From a bacterium (GTDB taxonomy: Bacteria > Zhuqueibacterota > QNDG01 > JAFGCO01): a DNA stretch of 64,000 bases. The number at the start of each line of letters is the position of its first letter. The first letter of the stretch is position 1. The position numbers and the translations under genes were made by a program. Positions 24,682 to 33,164 of the stretch are shown piece by piece. The notes below the pieces were generated by a model that worked only from the letters and a program-made list of their open reading frames with translations, was not told where the DNA came from and searched no databases. The stretch covers positions 62,001 through 126,000 of the forward strand of contig JAFGGN010000046.1 in the NCBI GenBank assembly GCA_016930535.1. The letters are read 5' to 3'.

Positions 24682-25157
24682 GTACCCTGATCGTCTATGC
24701 CTCGACGCATGGATGCACGGAAACCTGTGTACAGAAACTCAGGCAAAATTTAAGCGGAGATGTGACCATCCATTCATTGAAGGGAAAAGTGCCGGTATTT
24801 GTCGACGCCCATCAGACCATTTTAATCGGGGGATCGATACACGCGGGCATGATACAGGGCTCCGTCAAAAAATTCTGTCTGAAGCATCAGGAAACCCTGC
24901 TCCAAAAAAAGGTGGGATTGTTCCTCTGTTGCGGATTTGAAGGCGAACAGGCCCGGCAAGAATTCGACAATGCTTTCCCTGAAAACCTGAGAAATCATGC
25001 GATTGCGCACGGATTTTTCGGCGGTGCCTATGATTTTGAAAAAATGAATTTCATTCAGAGAGCCATAACCAAAAAAGTCGCGGGCATCGACCGGTCAGTC
25101 AGCCGTATCGATGAGACGGCCATCGCCGGGTTTGCCGCAAAAATACGGGCCGCCTGA
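24678..25157 (+). CDS. Flavodoxin-domain protein (HemG-like)
   Basis: A 159-residue cytoplasmic protein with a flavodoxin fold. The FMN phosphate loop is YASTHGCTETC (7-17), and GGSIHAGM (51-58) is the region typical of HemG/flavodoxin_5 proteins, which also carry the FFGGAYDF segment seen near 114. HemG oxidises protoporphyrinogen IX coupled to menaquinone, but this subgroup also includes proteins of unknown redox role; no haem genes are nearby. The start overlaps the stop of the FMN-binding lipoprotein by four bases, suggesting a joint flavin-dependent electron pathway. It converges with the GH13 gene. Confidence 0.82.
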   Translation: MSTLIVYASTHGCTETCVQKLRQNLSGDVTIHSLKGKVPVFVDAHQTILIGGSIHAGMIQGSVKKFCLKHQETLLQKKVGLFLCCGFEGEQARQEFDNAFPENLRNHAIAHGFFGGAYDFEKMNFIQRAITKKVAGIDRSVSRIDETAIAGFAAKIRAA

Positions 25158-25176
25158 GTCAATGATAACCAGCTGG

Positions 25177-27462
25177 TCATTGAGCCTCGAGCAGCATCCC
25201 GTCGATTCCTTCAAATCGTAAATTCAACGAATCGGATTCAGCCGTGATAATCCGGTCGCGAAGCAGGTCCTTCCACTTGGAATGATTTTGTGACGCGAAA
25301 TTCCCGAGCGGAATGGTGACTGTTTCGGAAACGTCCTCATTATGAAGCACGACAAGAAACCGGGCCTCATAATCCGATCGCATATAGGCGTAGGTCATAC
25401 TCTCCGCGGATACGGTATTAAAGGCCCCTGATTTCAGCGCCTCATGTTCATGCCTCAGCCCGATCAGTTTCTGATAAAAATCATGAATTTGTATCCGCTT
25501 ATCCGACGTTTCCCAGTCCCATGGAAAAGTCCTTCTGTTGTCCGGATCCTTGCCGCCGTCCAGACCGACCTCGTCACCGTAATAAATATGGGGAACTCCC
25601 GGATAGGTCATGGAAAACAGGGCGGCCAGCATGGTTCGTCTCATGTCGCCGCCGGCCTGGCGGATAAACCGTTCCGTATCATGGCTCCCGATGAGATTCA
25701 TCATGGACAGGCTGGCCTGAACCGGATACATATGACGGCCCGTAGTCAGGGTCTGATCGAACTCCTTGGCCGTCCCCTGGCCCTTTCCGATGAACTTCAG
25801 AACGGGATCACGGAAATACTTGTAGTTCATGGTTGAATGGAAACAATGCGGACCGAGCCAGGGCATGGCATTCCCCCAGATTTCACCAATGAGAAAAGCG
25901 TCCGGTTTTGTTTCCTCCGTCACACGGCGAAACTCGTCCCAGAACCAGAACGGCACCTCGTTGGGCACATCCAGCCGGAACCCGTCGATATCCAGCTCGC
26001 CCAGCCAGTACCTGGCCACTTTGAGAATATAATCGACCACGGGCTTGTTGGGCGCAGCATCCGTGGTATCCCGGATGCCGTTTTCTTCGGCATTGGGCCG
26101 GGAAAGATCGAAATTCAGGTTGGGATGCAACGGGTAATCCCACCAGCAGTCATAATAGAAACACGGCGTCGGGCATCCCCCATCAGGAAGCGGCCATTCG
26201 TGCCACTCGTACCAGTTCCAGTAAGGAGATTCGGGACCTTTTTCTTCAGTGTCGACGAAGGCGAAATGACTGTCCCCCGTATGGTTGAACGCCTTGTCCA
26301 CGATAACTCGGATGTCCCTCTCGTGCGCCTCTTTGACGAATTTCTTGAAAGTCGCCTCATCCGAGAAATGCGGGTCGATCGAAAGATAATCCACCGGATC
26401 GTATTTATGATTGGACTTGCCCTGGTTCAGGGGATTGAAATAAATGATCGTGATCCCGAGCGCTTTCAGATAATCCAGTTTATTCATGACGCCCTGAATG
26501 TCCCCCCCGTAGAAACTGTAATAATCGGGTTTGCCGTCCGTTCGATAGGGACTGTGTGTGAGGCCGGAAACATCGTTCCAGTCCTTCACCAGATGGAAAT
26601 ACTCGTCGTTGGTCTTTCCGCCGGGCGGCAGGGTATGCTTTCCTTTATAATAGAATTCCGAAAAATCCGGATCGTTCTCAGTATCCCCGTTCGCGAATCG
26701 TTCAGGAAATATCTGATAAAAAACGCCGTCCGAAACCCAATCCGGTATCGTGAACGGCGGGAGATTCCGCGGCTGATAATGAAACCAGTGCTCCATGTCA
26801 GGCATATTCGCAGTCAGTCCTTGCGGAGTGCTGATCATCTCCTGCCCGCCATCCTCAAACCGGATACAAAAATCGACCAATATTTCCGGATCGATTTCCA
26901 AATAGGCATGATAGAATTGAAAAACACCGTCATCGTCCGTGGCATTGAAATAGATCTGTCCGGGCTGACCCTGAGCCGCATACAACAGCGTGATCCGCTC
27001 CACATCATTCACGTAGGCACGCGTGCTGAATTCGAGGCCCCGGGGAAGCGGATTGACCAGAAAATAATCGAGGTCCTGCCCGAGCCCATCGGCAAGGATC
27101 TGTCCGTCCCCTTTTTGAAATACAGGGGACATCTGATCCTCCGAAACCGTGATAAGGGCATTGGAATCTCCCCTTCCCTCATCCGCATAGGCCTTGGCCT
27201 CGGGATCCGTGATCCAGGATCCGTCCACCACGAATTTGTACTGATACTCACCCGGCCGCAGCAGCAGCGTGGCTTCATACACACCATCCCCGTCCGTATC
27301 CAGCATGGGATTCACTGAATCACTCCAGTCGTTGAAAGTGCCTGCCAGACAAACCGATTCGACACCGGAAATCACGGGTTGAAAACGGAATGTCACCTGT
27401 TTCAGGGCTGTCTGCCCGTATGCCAGTCCCGCGGCGAGCAGCAGATAACTCACACGTTTCAT
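25177..27462 (-). CDS. Exported GH13 alpha-amylase family enzyme with CBM48-like domain
   Basis: A 761-residue enzyme with a signal peptide (KRVSYLLLAAGLAYGQ), a CBM48/glycogen-binding-like domain (about 20-105; LAGTFNDWSD ... GEYQYKFVVDG), a second N-terminal beta domain (about 120-235) and a GH13 barrel from about 245. Catalytic residues are the nucleophile Asp 498 (DGFRLDV), acid/base Glu 527 (LIGEIWG) and Asp 595 (GSHDTER). Region I reads DKAFNHTG. The order of domains and YYGDEVG fit the cyclomaltodextrinase/neopullulanase group (GH13_20-like), acting on alpha-1,4-glucans outside the cytoplasm. The start is ATG 27462 with GGAGG upstream; the frame can be extended to 27540 but would overlap the preceding gene. 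It is 40 nt downstream of a small membrane-protein gene. Confidence 0.93.
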   Translation of the reverse strand: MKRVSYLLLAAGLAYGQTALKQVTFRFQPVISGVESVCLAGTFNDWSDSVNPMLDTDGDGVYEATLLLRPGEYQYKFVVDGSWITDPEAKAYADEGRGDSNALITVSEDQMSPVFQKGDGQILADGLGQDLDYFLVNPLPRGLEFSTRAYVNDVERITLLYAAQGQPGQIYFNATDDDGVFQFYHAYLEIDPEILVDFCIRFEDGGQEMISTPQGLTANMPDMEHWFHYQPRNLPPFTIPDWVSDGVFYQIFPERFANGDTENDPDFSEFYYKGKHTLPPGGKTNDEYFHLVKDWNDVSGLTHSPYRTDGKPDYYSFYGGDIQGVMNKLDYLKALGITIIYFNPLNQGKSNHKYDPVDYLSIDPHFSDEATFKKFVKEAHERDIRVIVDKAFNHTGDSHFAFVDTEEKGPESPYWNWYEWHEWPLPDGGCPTPCFYYDCWWDYPLHPNLNFDLSRPNAEENGIRDTTDAAPNKPVVDYILKVARYWLGELDIDGFRLDVPNEVPFWFWDEFRRVTEETKPDAFLIGEIWGNAMPWLGPHCFHSTMNYKYFRDPVLKFIGKGQGTAKEFDQTLTTGRHMYPVQASLSMMNLIGSHDTERFIRQAGGDMRRTMLAALFSMTYPGVPHIYYGDEVGLDGGKDPDNRRTFPWDWETSDKRIQIHDFYQKLIGLRHEHEALKSGAFNTVSAESMTYAYMRSDYEARFLVVLHNEDVSETVTIPLGNFASQNHSKWKDLLRDRIITAESDSLNLRFEGIDGMLLEAQ

Positions 27463-27502
27463 GATATGAAATCCTCCATGAATGGATTCTGAATATTGAA
27501 AC

Positions 27503-27913
27503 CTATCTTGCCATCTGATTGATGAACCGGAGCATGTCATCCATTTCCTGGGGTGTAATCTTCTGATCCGCCATCATGCCGAAAAACCGGCCCGCGATCA
27601 GCTGCATATCGGTTGGTGTAATTCTGTTTTCTGCATATGCTTCGGTCAGGTTCTGGACGGTCCGGTTGATATCATCCTGACGGACGGCCACGACTTCCTG
27701 CGGAATGGAAGACACGGTTTTCTGAACGGATTTTTCCACGGCTTTCTCGACAACCCTGCCCATGCCCAGATCCTGCGCCTTAGAAATCACTTTCTGCGGA
27801 TTTTCCACGACACTGCGGATCATGACCAGGGCCACAATGACCGACAACACGATTCCGAATAAAAATCCAAGAATAAATGCACCCGCTTTAGAACCTGATG
27901 AATGTCTTTCCAT
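27503..27913 (-). CDS. Hypothetical membrane-anchored protein
   Basis: A 136-residue protein with one N-terminal membrane helix (AGAFILGFLFGIVLSVIVALVMI) and a soluble helical part (about 36-136) rich in Val, Gln and acidic residues, ending in DDMLRFINQMAR. Two related segments, NRTVQNLTEAYAENRITPTD and AGRFFGMMADQKITPQE, look like a short internal repeat. CAGGAGACGG precedes the ATG. It is followed after 40 nt by the exported GH13 gene and may be cotranscribed. No family recognised. Confidence 0.7.
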   Translation of the reverse strand: MERHSSGSKAGAFILGFLFGIVLSVIVALVMIRSVVENPQKVISKAQDLGMGRVVEKAVEKSVQKTVSSIPQEVVAVRQDDINRTVQNLTEAYAENRITPTDMQLIAGRFFGMMADQKITPQEMDDMLRFINQMAR

Positions 27914-28008
27914 GATCCGTCTCCTGATTTAAGAACTGTAATTTGACGACTTTTATTTCAACCGCATCTCATCGTCCGCGGTTCGATTGTTGTGTTTTCA
28001 CCACATGT

Positions 28009-29019
28009 TTATTTCCAGAGTCCCGGGATTTTTTCATGACAATCCGGGCAGCATCCGGCCTCGAGCCTGTTCTCCTGGATCTGATACCCTGTCCGGTGAA
28101 TGAGAAGCGCCTGGCATCGATGACACGTGGTACTTTCTCCCGCATCACCGGGCAGGTTCCCGGTATAGACATACTGCACGCCCGCATCGAGACCGATCTG
28201 TCTCGCTTTCCGCACGTCTGCGGCCGAAGTAGGCGGTCTGTTCGTCATCCGGTACGTCGGATAAAAGCGGCTGATATGCCAGGGAATCCCGGGATCCACG
28301 CTGACCAGAAATCCGGCGATCTGTTTCAGCTCCTCTTCAGAATCGTTCAGCCCCGGGATAAGGAGCGTCGTGACCTCCACCCACAGACCCAGACTTCGCA
28401 TGCGCGTAATGGTCTCGAGAACGGGCGCCAGGCGTGCACCGCACACTTTCTGGTATACATCGTCCTGAAAAGTTTTCAGGTCCACGTTGGCGCCTGAAAG
28501 AAACGGTGCGATTTGAGCCAGGCTTTCTTTTGACATGTACCCGTTGGTCACAAAAACGTTTAAAATGTTCTTTTCATGCGCGATAACCGAAATGTCGAAT
28601 GCGTAATCCCAAAAAACGGCCGGTTCCGTGTAGGTATAGGCGATCACGTCGCATCGTTCCCGGACCGCCTTGTCCACGATCACTTCCGGCATGATATCAT
28701 GACCCTGTATCTGACGCCTGTCGCGCGGCATCTGTGAAATATCCGCATTCTGGCAATTGTCGCAGCGCATGTTGCATCCCACGGTCGCAATGGACAGGGC
28801 CGATGCGCCCGGAAACAGATGGAACAGCGGCTTTTTTTCGATCGGATCCACATGCAGTGCAACCGTTTTACCATAGACCAGGCTGACCAGTTTCCCCTCA
28901 CGATTCTGATGCACACCGCAGATGCCGGTTTTTCGTTCCCCGAGAATGCAATAGTGGGCGCATATCCGGCATTGCACCCGGCCTTTTTCCAGTACTTGAA
29001 ACAGTTTCACTTCTTTCAT
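28009..29019 (-). CDS. amrS: AmrS-type radical SAM enzyme (AmmeMemoRadiSam system)
   Basis: A 336-residue radical SAM protein. The N-terminal Cys cluster (C17, C20, C24, C34 in QCRICAHYC and GICGV) is followed by the SAM cluster motif CNMRCDNC (82-89), the segment AYTYTEPAVFWDYA and DLKTF, and a Cys-rich C-terminus (TTCHRCQ and CCPDCHE). This is the AmrS family, formerly mistaken for pyruvate formate-lyase activase; the partner proteins Memo and AMMECR1 are not in the window. ATG 29019 has CCGGAG at 8 nt; an upstream in-frame start at 29052 is less likely. The biological substrate of the system is not settled. It follows feoB by about 50 nt on the same strand. Confidence 0.9.
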   Translation of the reverse strand: MKEVKLFQVLEKGRVQCRICAHYCILGERKTGICGVHQNREGKLVSLVYGKTVALHVDPIEKKPLFHLFPGASALSIATVGCNMRCDNCQNADISQMPRDRRQIQGHDIMPEVIVDKAVRERCDVIAYTYTEPAVFWDYAFDISVIAHEKNILNVFVTNGYMSKESLAQIAPFLSGANVDLKTFQDDVYQKVCGARLAPVLETITRMRSLGLWVEVTTLLIPGLNDSEEELKQIAGFLVSVDPGIPWHISRFYPTYRMTNRPPTSAADVRKARQIGLDAGVQYVYTGNLPGDAGESTTCHRCQALLIHRTGYQIQENRLEAGCCPDCHEKIPGLWK

Positions 29020-29071
29020 ACAATACTCCGGATACGGAAGTACCGCTGACACAGGTGCATCGAATGTGATT

Positions 29072-31006
29072 CTATATTGAAAGCAGTTCCGAAATTCCCC
29101 GGGCGATGAGGCCCAGAATCAATGCCATGAAGAAGGTAGCCAGAATCACGACCAATGTCCGTCTGGCTTTGATCTGCCTGCCAAGCACACCGATGGTTCC
29201 CACACAGGGCACATAAAAAACCACGAATACCGTGAAAACAAGAATCTGCCCCAGGCTCATCACATCCGTCAATTGCCGGGTACCCAGGGCCTGAAAAAGC
29301 ATCAGCATCGAAAGCTCCTTGCGCAGCACGCCGAAAATCAGTGTGGTTCCCACGGCTTCCGGAAGTCCAAGCAAACGGGTTACCCATGCCAGGCCATGAT
29401 TTACCGCCTGCATCCAGTGAAAATGTTCGATCAGTGTCAGAACCACGCTTCCCGCGATCAGAAGCGGCCATGCAATCACGATAAATTCCCGGATGCGCAT
29501 CCAGGTTTTGCTGACGATGACCTTGAACCGGGGTACATGGTAAGCCGGTATTTCCAGCAGCATGCCCGGCGTATCTTCGGGCAGAAGCCGGGACAGAACC
29601 GTACCCGTAACCGCGATGACCATGATATTCAGCAAATAGATACCGAATGCGGCCATGCCGCCGAAATACGCGCCGACCAGCCCGAAAATAATGGTCATGC
29701 GCGCTGCACACGGAACCAGTGTGGCGATAAACGCAGCGATGAAACGGTCCCTGGGAGATTCAAGTATTCGGGTGGCCATTACGGCCGGTACATTGCAGCC
29801 GTATCCGAGTATGGCCGGGATCACGGCTGCGCCATGAAGACCAATGCGGTGCATGAACGTATCGCTCAAAAAAGCCACCCTCGGCAGATAGCCGATATCT
29901 TCCAGCACGGCCAGACCGATTAAAAACGGAAGAAGAAACGGCAGCACAATACCGAGCCCCCCGCCCAGACCTTCGAGAACGCTTTTCAGCAAAATACGAA
30001 AAAAACCGTCCCGGGTCAATGTCTGAAGAATGAAACCGGTCCACCGGTCGAACAGGTCCAGCAGTCCGGTTTCCAGGTAACTGCCGAAAGTGAAAACGAC
30101 CTGAAAAAAAGCGAACATGACAAGAAAAAGAAAAACATACCCCCACAGGGGATGCATGATCACCTGGTCGATCCTGTCCTTCAGTTGCACAACGGGTTTG
30201 ATGACCCGGGCAACCGTTTCAAACAGGGTCATTGAAAGCATGTGCCTCTCGCCGTTGATAATGGCATCTGCCGTGGTCCCGTGCGTCTGTTCCAGCTGTG
30301 CCCTGCACGATTGTATTTTCTTTTGAACTCCGCCCCCGGAATTCCTGATCAGGGCCTCAAAATACGGATCCCCTTCAAGCAGTTTGGTGGCAAGCAGATG
30401 AAATGAAACCGGTTCTTGCAGACGGATGTGGGATTTCAAATAGGATATGAGCTCCGTGATGACGGCCTCCACATCCCGGTTGCCGATCAGATGCCCGGGC
30501 TTGAACGGTTTTTCGGCAAATCGCATGACTTCATGAAACAGGTTCTGGACGCCTTTTCCACGGGCCGCGACAGTGGGAAACACCGGTACACCCAATATCT
30601 GTGAAAGCCGCTCAAGATCGATATGAATGCCTTTTCTTCGGGCTTCATCCATCATATTGAGACAGATCACCATCGGAATTTCAAGATCCATGAGCTGCAG
30701 TGTCAGTTCCAGGCTCCTGCTGAGTGTGGACGCATCCATGACATTGATGATGACATCCACCTTCTCGTTCAGCAGGTACCGCTGGGTTTCCTGAGCGGCC
30801 GGATCGAATGAGGTCAGAGAATAAATACCCGGCAGGTCGACGATATCAAAGGTCTGTCCGCATATATTCACATGACCGCGCGTGTATTCGACCGTCGCTC
30901 CGGGAAAATTGGAGGCAACAGAGCGATACCCGGCCACCTCGTTGAAAAGCGTGCTCTTGCCGCAATTGGGCTGTCCGGCCAGAATGATTTGACGGTGATC
31001 AGACAA
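29072..31006 (-). CDS. feoB: Ferrous iron transporter FeoB
   Basis: A 644-residue iron transporter. The N-terminal G domain carries G1 GQPNCGKS (11-18), the G2 region FPGATVEY, G3 DLPGIYSL and G4 NMMD; it is followed by the helical regulatory part and membrane domain with the two Gate segments (GYGCNVPAVMATRI and PCAARMTIIFGLVGAYFG, then a second Gate near the C-terminus with VPCVGTIGVLGRQ). It takes up Fe2+ across the inner membrane. The frame is open to 31150, but the start is placed at TTG 31006, which has AGGGG 7 nt upstream and overlaps the end of feoA. It belongs to the DtxR-feoA-feoB operon. Confidence 0.96.
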   Translation of the reverse strand: MSDHRQIILAGQPNCGKSTLFNEVAGYRSVASNFPGATVEYTRGHVNICGQTFDIVDLPGIYSLTSFDPAAQETQRYLLNEKVDVIINVMDASTLSRSLELTLQLMDLEIPMVICLNMMDEARRKGIHIDLERLSQILGVPVFPTVAARGKGVQNLFHEVMRFAEKPFKPGHLIGNRDVEAVITELISYLKSHIRLQEPVSFHLLATKLLEGDPYFEALIRNSGGGVQKKIQSCRAQLEQTHGTTADAIINGERHMLSMTLFETVARVIKPVVQLKDRIDQVIMHPLWGYVFLFLVMFAFFQVVFTFGSYLETGLLDLFDRWTGFILQTLTRDGFFRILLKSVLEGLGGGLGIVLPFLLPFLIGLAVLEDIGYLPRVAFLSDTFMHRIGLHGAAVIPAILGYGCNVPAVMATRILESPRDRFIAAFIATLVPCAARMTIIFGLVGAYFGGMAAFGIYLLNIMVIAVTGTVLSRLLPEDTPGMLLEIPAYHVPRFKVIVSKTWMRIREFIVIAWPLLIAGSVVLTLIEHFHWMQAVNHGLAWVTRLLGLPEAVGTTLIFGVLRKELSMLMLFQALGTRQLTDVMSLGQILVFTVFVVFYVPCVGTIGVLGRQIKARRTLVVILATFFMALILGLIARGISELLSI

Positions 31007-31277
31007 CGGACGGCCCCTCACTGTTTTCAACGAACACCTTGACTTTGCGGGCCATACCGCATCCGAGCGCAAGACGGCTTCCGTTGACCTCAACCAGCAT
31101 GGGACCGCGGAACGCACCGGTCTGCACCACCCTGATCCGGTCGCCCACATGCATGCCCATCTGATTCAGCCGCTGACGCATGTGCCAGCCTCCTTCGATC
31201 TGATGAATGACAACCTGTTCACCCGGCCTGATTCGGGCAAGTTCCGTAAGCGTTGATCCGGCGTTCTTAAGAGGCAT
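30999..31277 (-). CDS. feoA: Ferrous iron transport protein FeoA
   Basis: A 92-residue cytoplasmic protein of the SH3-like FeoA family: LTELARIRPGEQVVIHQIEGG, RQRLNQMGMHVGDRIRVVQ and VEVNGSRLALGCGMARKVKV. FeoA supports ferrous iron uptake through FeoB. Its last codons overlap the FeoB start by 8 bases. The gene follows the DtxR-type regulator by 15 nt. Confidence 0.95.
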   Translation of the reverse strand: MPLKNAGSTLTELARIRPGEQVVIHQIEGGWHMRQRLNQMGMHVGDRIRVVQTGAFRGPMLVEVNGSRLALGCGMARKVKVFVENSEGPSVV

Positions 31278-31292
31278 ACACGATCCTTCGTT

Positions 31293-31661
31293 TCATTCCA
31301 TAAAGCGTTTCAATCCGGCCAGTGTTTCCGGACTGATATTGTGCTCGATTCGACAGGCATCCTGTTCCGCAATGTCCGGATCGAGACCCAGGACATTCTC
31401 CAGGAAGGATTTGATGATCCGGTGCCGCCGGTAAATTTCTTCCGCCATGACCGATCCTCTGGCAGTCAGGACGATGGTATCGTACTTCGGATGTGAAACC
31501 AGGCCTTGTTTTTCCATTTTCTTGACAGCGCCAGATACGCTGGGCATGGTCACATTGAGCACCTGTGCAATATCCTTCACCCGCACGTTCCCTCGATCCT
31601 GAGCGAGCACATGGATGGCTTCCAGATAGTCTTCCATATTTGCTGTGATCTTGCGTGTCAC
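31293..31661 (-). CDS. DtxR family iron-dependent regulator, short form
   Basis: A 122-residue metalloregulator: winged helix (about 25-60; VRVKDIAQVLNVTMPSVSGAVKKME), then the dimerisation and metal-binding domain. Ligand candidates are Asp 11 and Glu 14, His 80 in YRRHR and Cys 103, Glu 106 and His 107 in ACRIEH. In the family a Cys in this place (DtxR Cys 102) goes with iron sensing, while MntR has Glu; so this reads as an iron regulator. It lacks the C-terminal SH3 domain of DtxR. The start is GTG 31661. It leads the feoAB operon and likely represses it through the palindrome at 31682-31714. Confidence 0.9.
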   Translation of the reverse strand: MTRKITANMEDYLEAIHVLAQDRGNVRVKDIAQVLNVTMPSVSGAVKKMEKQGLVSHPKYDTIVLTARGSVMAEEIYRRHRIIKSFLENVLGLDPDIAEQDACRIEHNISPETLAGLKRFME

Positions 31662-31681
31662 ACAGTTTTCCCGTCCATAAA

Positions 31682-31714
31682 TTAGATACGCCTAACAATG
31701 TTAGGCACGGCTAA
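31682..31714. promoter_or_regulatory. Iron box of the DtxR family, upstream of dtxR-feoAB
   Basis: GCCTAACA-A-TGTTAGGC (31690-31706) is a perfect inverted repeat with one central base, matching the known DtxR/IdeR box in its GCCTAAC half-sites. Four bases outside each arm lie TTAG (31682-31685) and CTAA (31711-31714), also symmetric. The site ends 21 nt before the GTG start of the regulator gene, so binding would block the operon promoter. Confidence 0.85.
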
Positions 31715-31777
31715 TTTAAGGAGAAAACCAGTGGAAAGCAAGGGGAATTATTAAATATAAATACCATTTTATACAAA

Positions 31778-31810
31778 AGCCCCTGATCCATATTGTATGA
31801 ACCAGGGGCT
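31778..31810 (-). terminator. Rho-independent terminator of serS
   Basis: On the minus strand AGCCCCTG and CAGGGGCT form an 8-bp stem around a 17-nt loop, followed by TTTTGTATAAAAT. It lies about 30 nt after the serS stop codon and before the iron box of the next operon. Confidence 0.75.
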
Positions 31811-31841
31811 CTGATTATCACAAAAAGCCGTTCAACGCGTA

Positions 31842-33110
31842 TCACCCGATCACGTCCAGCCCCACATAGTCCTTCAATGCATCCGGGATGCGGATGCGTC
31901 CGTCCGCGGTCTGGTAATTCTCGTAAATCGCGATAAGTGTCCGCGGCAGGGCCAGGCCCGAGCCGTTCAGTGTATGTACGTATTCCGGCCGGCCGCCTTT
32001 TTCCCTGCGAAACCTCAGGTTCATGCGCCGGGCCTGGAACGCCTCGTAATTGGAACAGGACGACACCTCCAGCCAGCGGCCGAGCCCCGCGGCCCAGACT
32101 TCCAAGTCGTAGCATTTGGCCGCGCCGAAAGACATGTCACCCGAAGCCAGTGAAAGCACACGATAGGGCAGGCTGAGAAGCTGCAGGATTTCTTCCGCAT
32201 GACCGCGCAGCCGTTCGAGCGCATCGTATGAATCCTCGGGTTTCACGAACTGTACCATTTCCACCTTGTCAAACTGATGCAGCCGCATGAGCCCGCGCGT
32301 GTCCGCGCCGTATGATCCGGCCTCCCTCCGGTAACAGGGCGTATAGGCCGTGTACATGATCGGAAGCCGGTCGCCGTCCAGTATCTCCTCACGATGCAGG
32401 TTGGTGACCGGCACCTCCGCCGTGGGAATCAGGAAAAGCTCGTCCGCCTCGATCTTGTACATGTCCTCTTCCATTTTCGGCAGTTGGGAGGTCCCGAACA
32501 TGATCTCCGGCCTCACCACAAAGGGTACCCAGACTTCCTCATACCCGTGTTTTTTTACATGCACATCGATCATGAAATTGATCAGCCCGCGCACGAGCCG
32601 TGCGCCTGCGCCCCTGAAAGCGGCAAAATTGGATCCGGAAAGCACGGCCGCCTTGTCCAGTTCGAGAATGCCGAGGAAATCGCCCAGGTCCAGATGTGTT
32701 TTGGGCTCAAAATCAAATTCCGGAATCGCACCCCATTCATCGACCTGCCGGTTAAAGGAAGCATCCGGTCCGACCGGGACGGATTCATGCGGCAGATTGG
32801 GCACCCATATCAGGACTTCATGAATATCCGTCTCGATTCGCCGCAGGGTTTCATCCATCTCCTTGATATCCGAGGACACCTTTTTCATCTGCTCGATCTC
32901 GCGGGTTGCATCGGCCTTCTCTTTTTTCAACCGGGCGATATCGTCGGAAGCCTTGTTCCGGACGGCCTTCAGATCGTCCGTTTTCTGAATCAGCTCCCTG
33001 CGCTGCCGGTCCAGATCGATCAGTTGGTCCAGATCGACTTTCGAATTTTTGGCCTTTAATCCGGCCCGGACCTGTTCCGTGTTTTCACGAATAAACTTCA
33101 AATCCAGCAT
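31842..33110 (-). CDS. serS: Seryl-tRNA synthetase
   Basis: A 422-residue class II synthetase. The N-terminal coiled-coil arm (about 1-105; MLDLKFIRENTEQVRAGLK, then long heptads) binds the tRNA variable arm; motif 2 (FRREAGSYGADTRGLMRLHQF-like; here YRREAGSYGADTRGL) and motif 3 (GSGLALPRTLIAIYEN) carry the active site. ATG 33110 gives the family N-terminus; an in-frame ATG at 33122 sits directly on the GAGGAG ribosome-binding site and is not usable. It follows the aminotransferase gene of the polysaccharide operon by 54 nt and ends at a terminator; it may be transcribed by readthrough or by its own promoter. Confidence 0.97.
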   Translation of the reverse strand: MLDLKFIRENTEQVRAGLKAKNSKVDLDQLIDLDRQRRELIQKTDDLKAVRNKASDDIARLKKEKADATREIEQMKKVSSDIKEMDETLRRIETDIHEVLIWVPNLPHESVPVGPDASFNRQVDEWGAIPEFDFEPKTHLDLGDFLGILELDKAAVLSGSNFAAFRGAGARLVRGLINFMIDVHVKKHGYEEVWVPFVVRPEIMFGTSQLPKMEEDMYKIEADELFLIPTAEVPVTNLHREEILDGDRLPIMYTAYTPCYRREAGSYGADTRGLMRLHQFDKVEMVQFVKPEDSYDALERLRGHAEEILQLLSLPYRVLSLASGDMSFGAAKCYDLEVWAAGLGRWLEVSSCSNYEAFQARRMNLRFRREKGGRPEYVHTLNGSGLALPRTLIAIYENYQTADGRIRIPDALKDYVGLDVIG

Positions 33111-33164
33111 TTTTTTCCACATCTCCTCTGTGATGAATTGGAACGCGAACTGTTCCGCGACCTG

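Noticed and set aside
25160..25182. Hairpin CAATG-ATA-ACCAGCTGGT-CATTG between convergent flavodoxin and GH13 genes
   Set aside because: It has no loop beyond the palindrome centre and no T-run on either strand, and includes the GH13 stop codon; not convincing as a terminator.
25837..27318. Plus-strand open frame of 493 codons antisense to the GH13 gene
   Set aside because: Its codons mirror a well-recognised enzyme on the other strand, the translation is His/Ile/Arg-rich without domain and there is no ribosome-binding site.
31690..31706. GCCTAACA repeat considered as transcription terminator
   Set aside because: It matches the iron-box consensus of the adjacent regulator, lies upstream of the operon and has no T-run.
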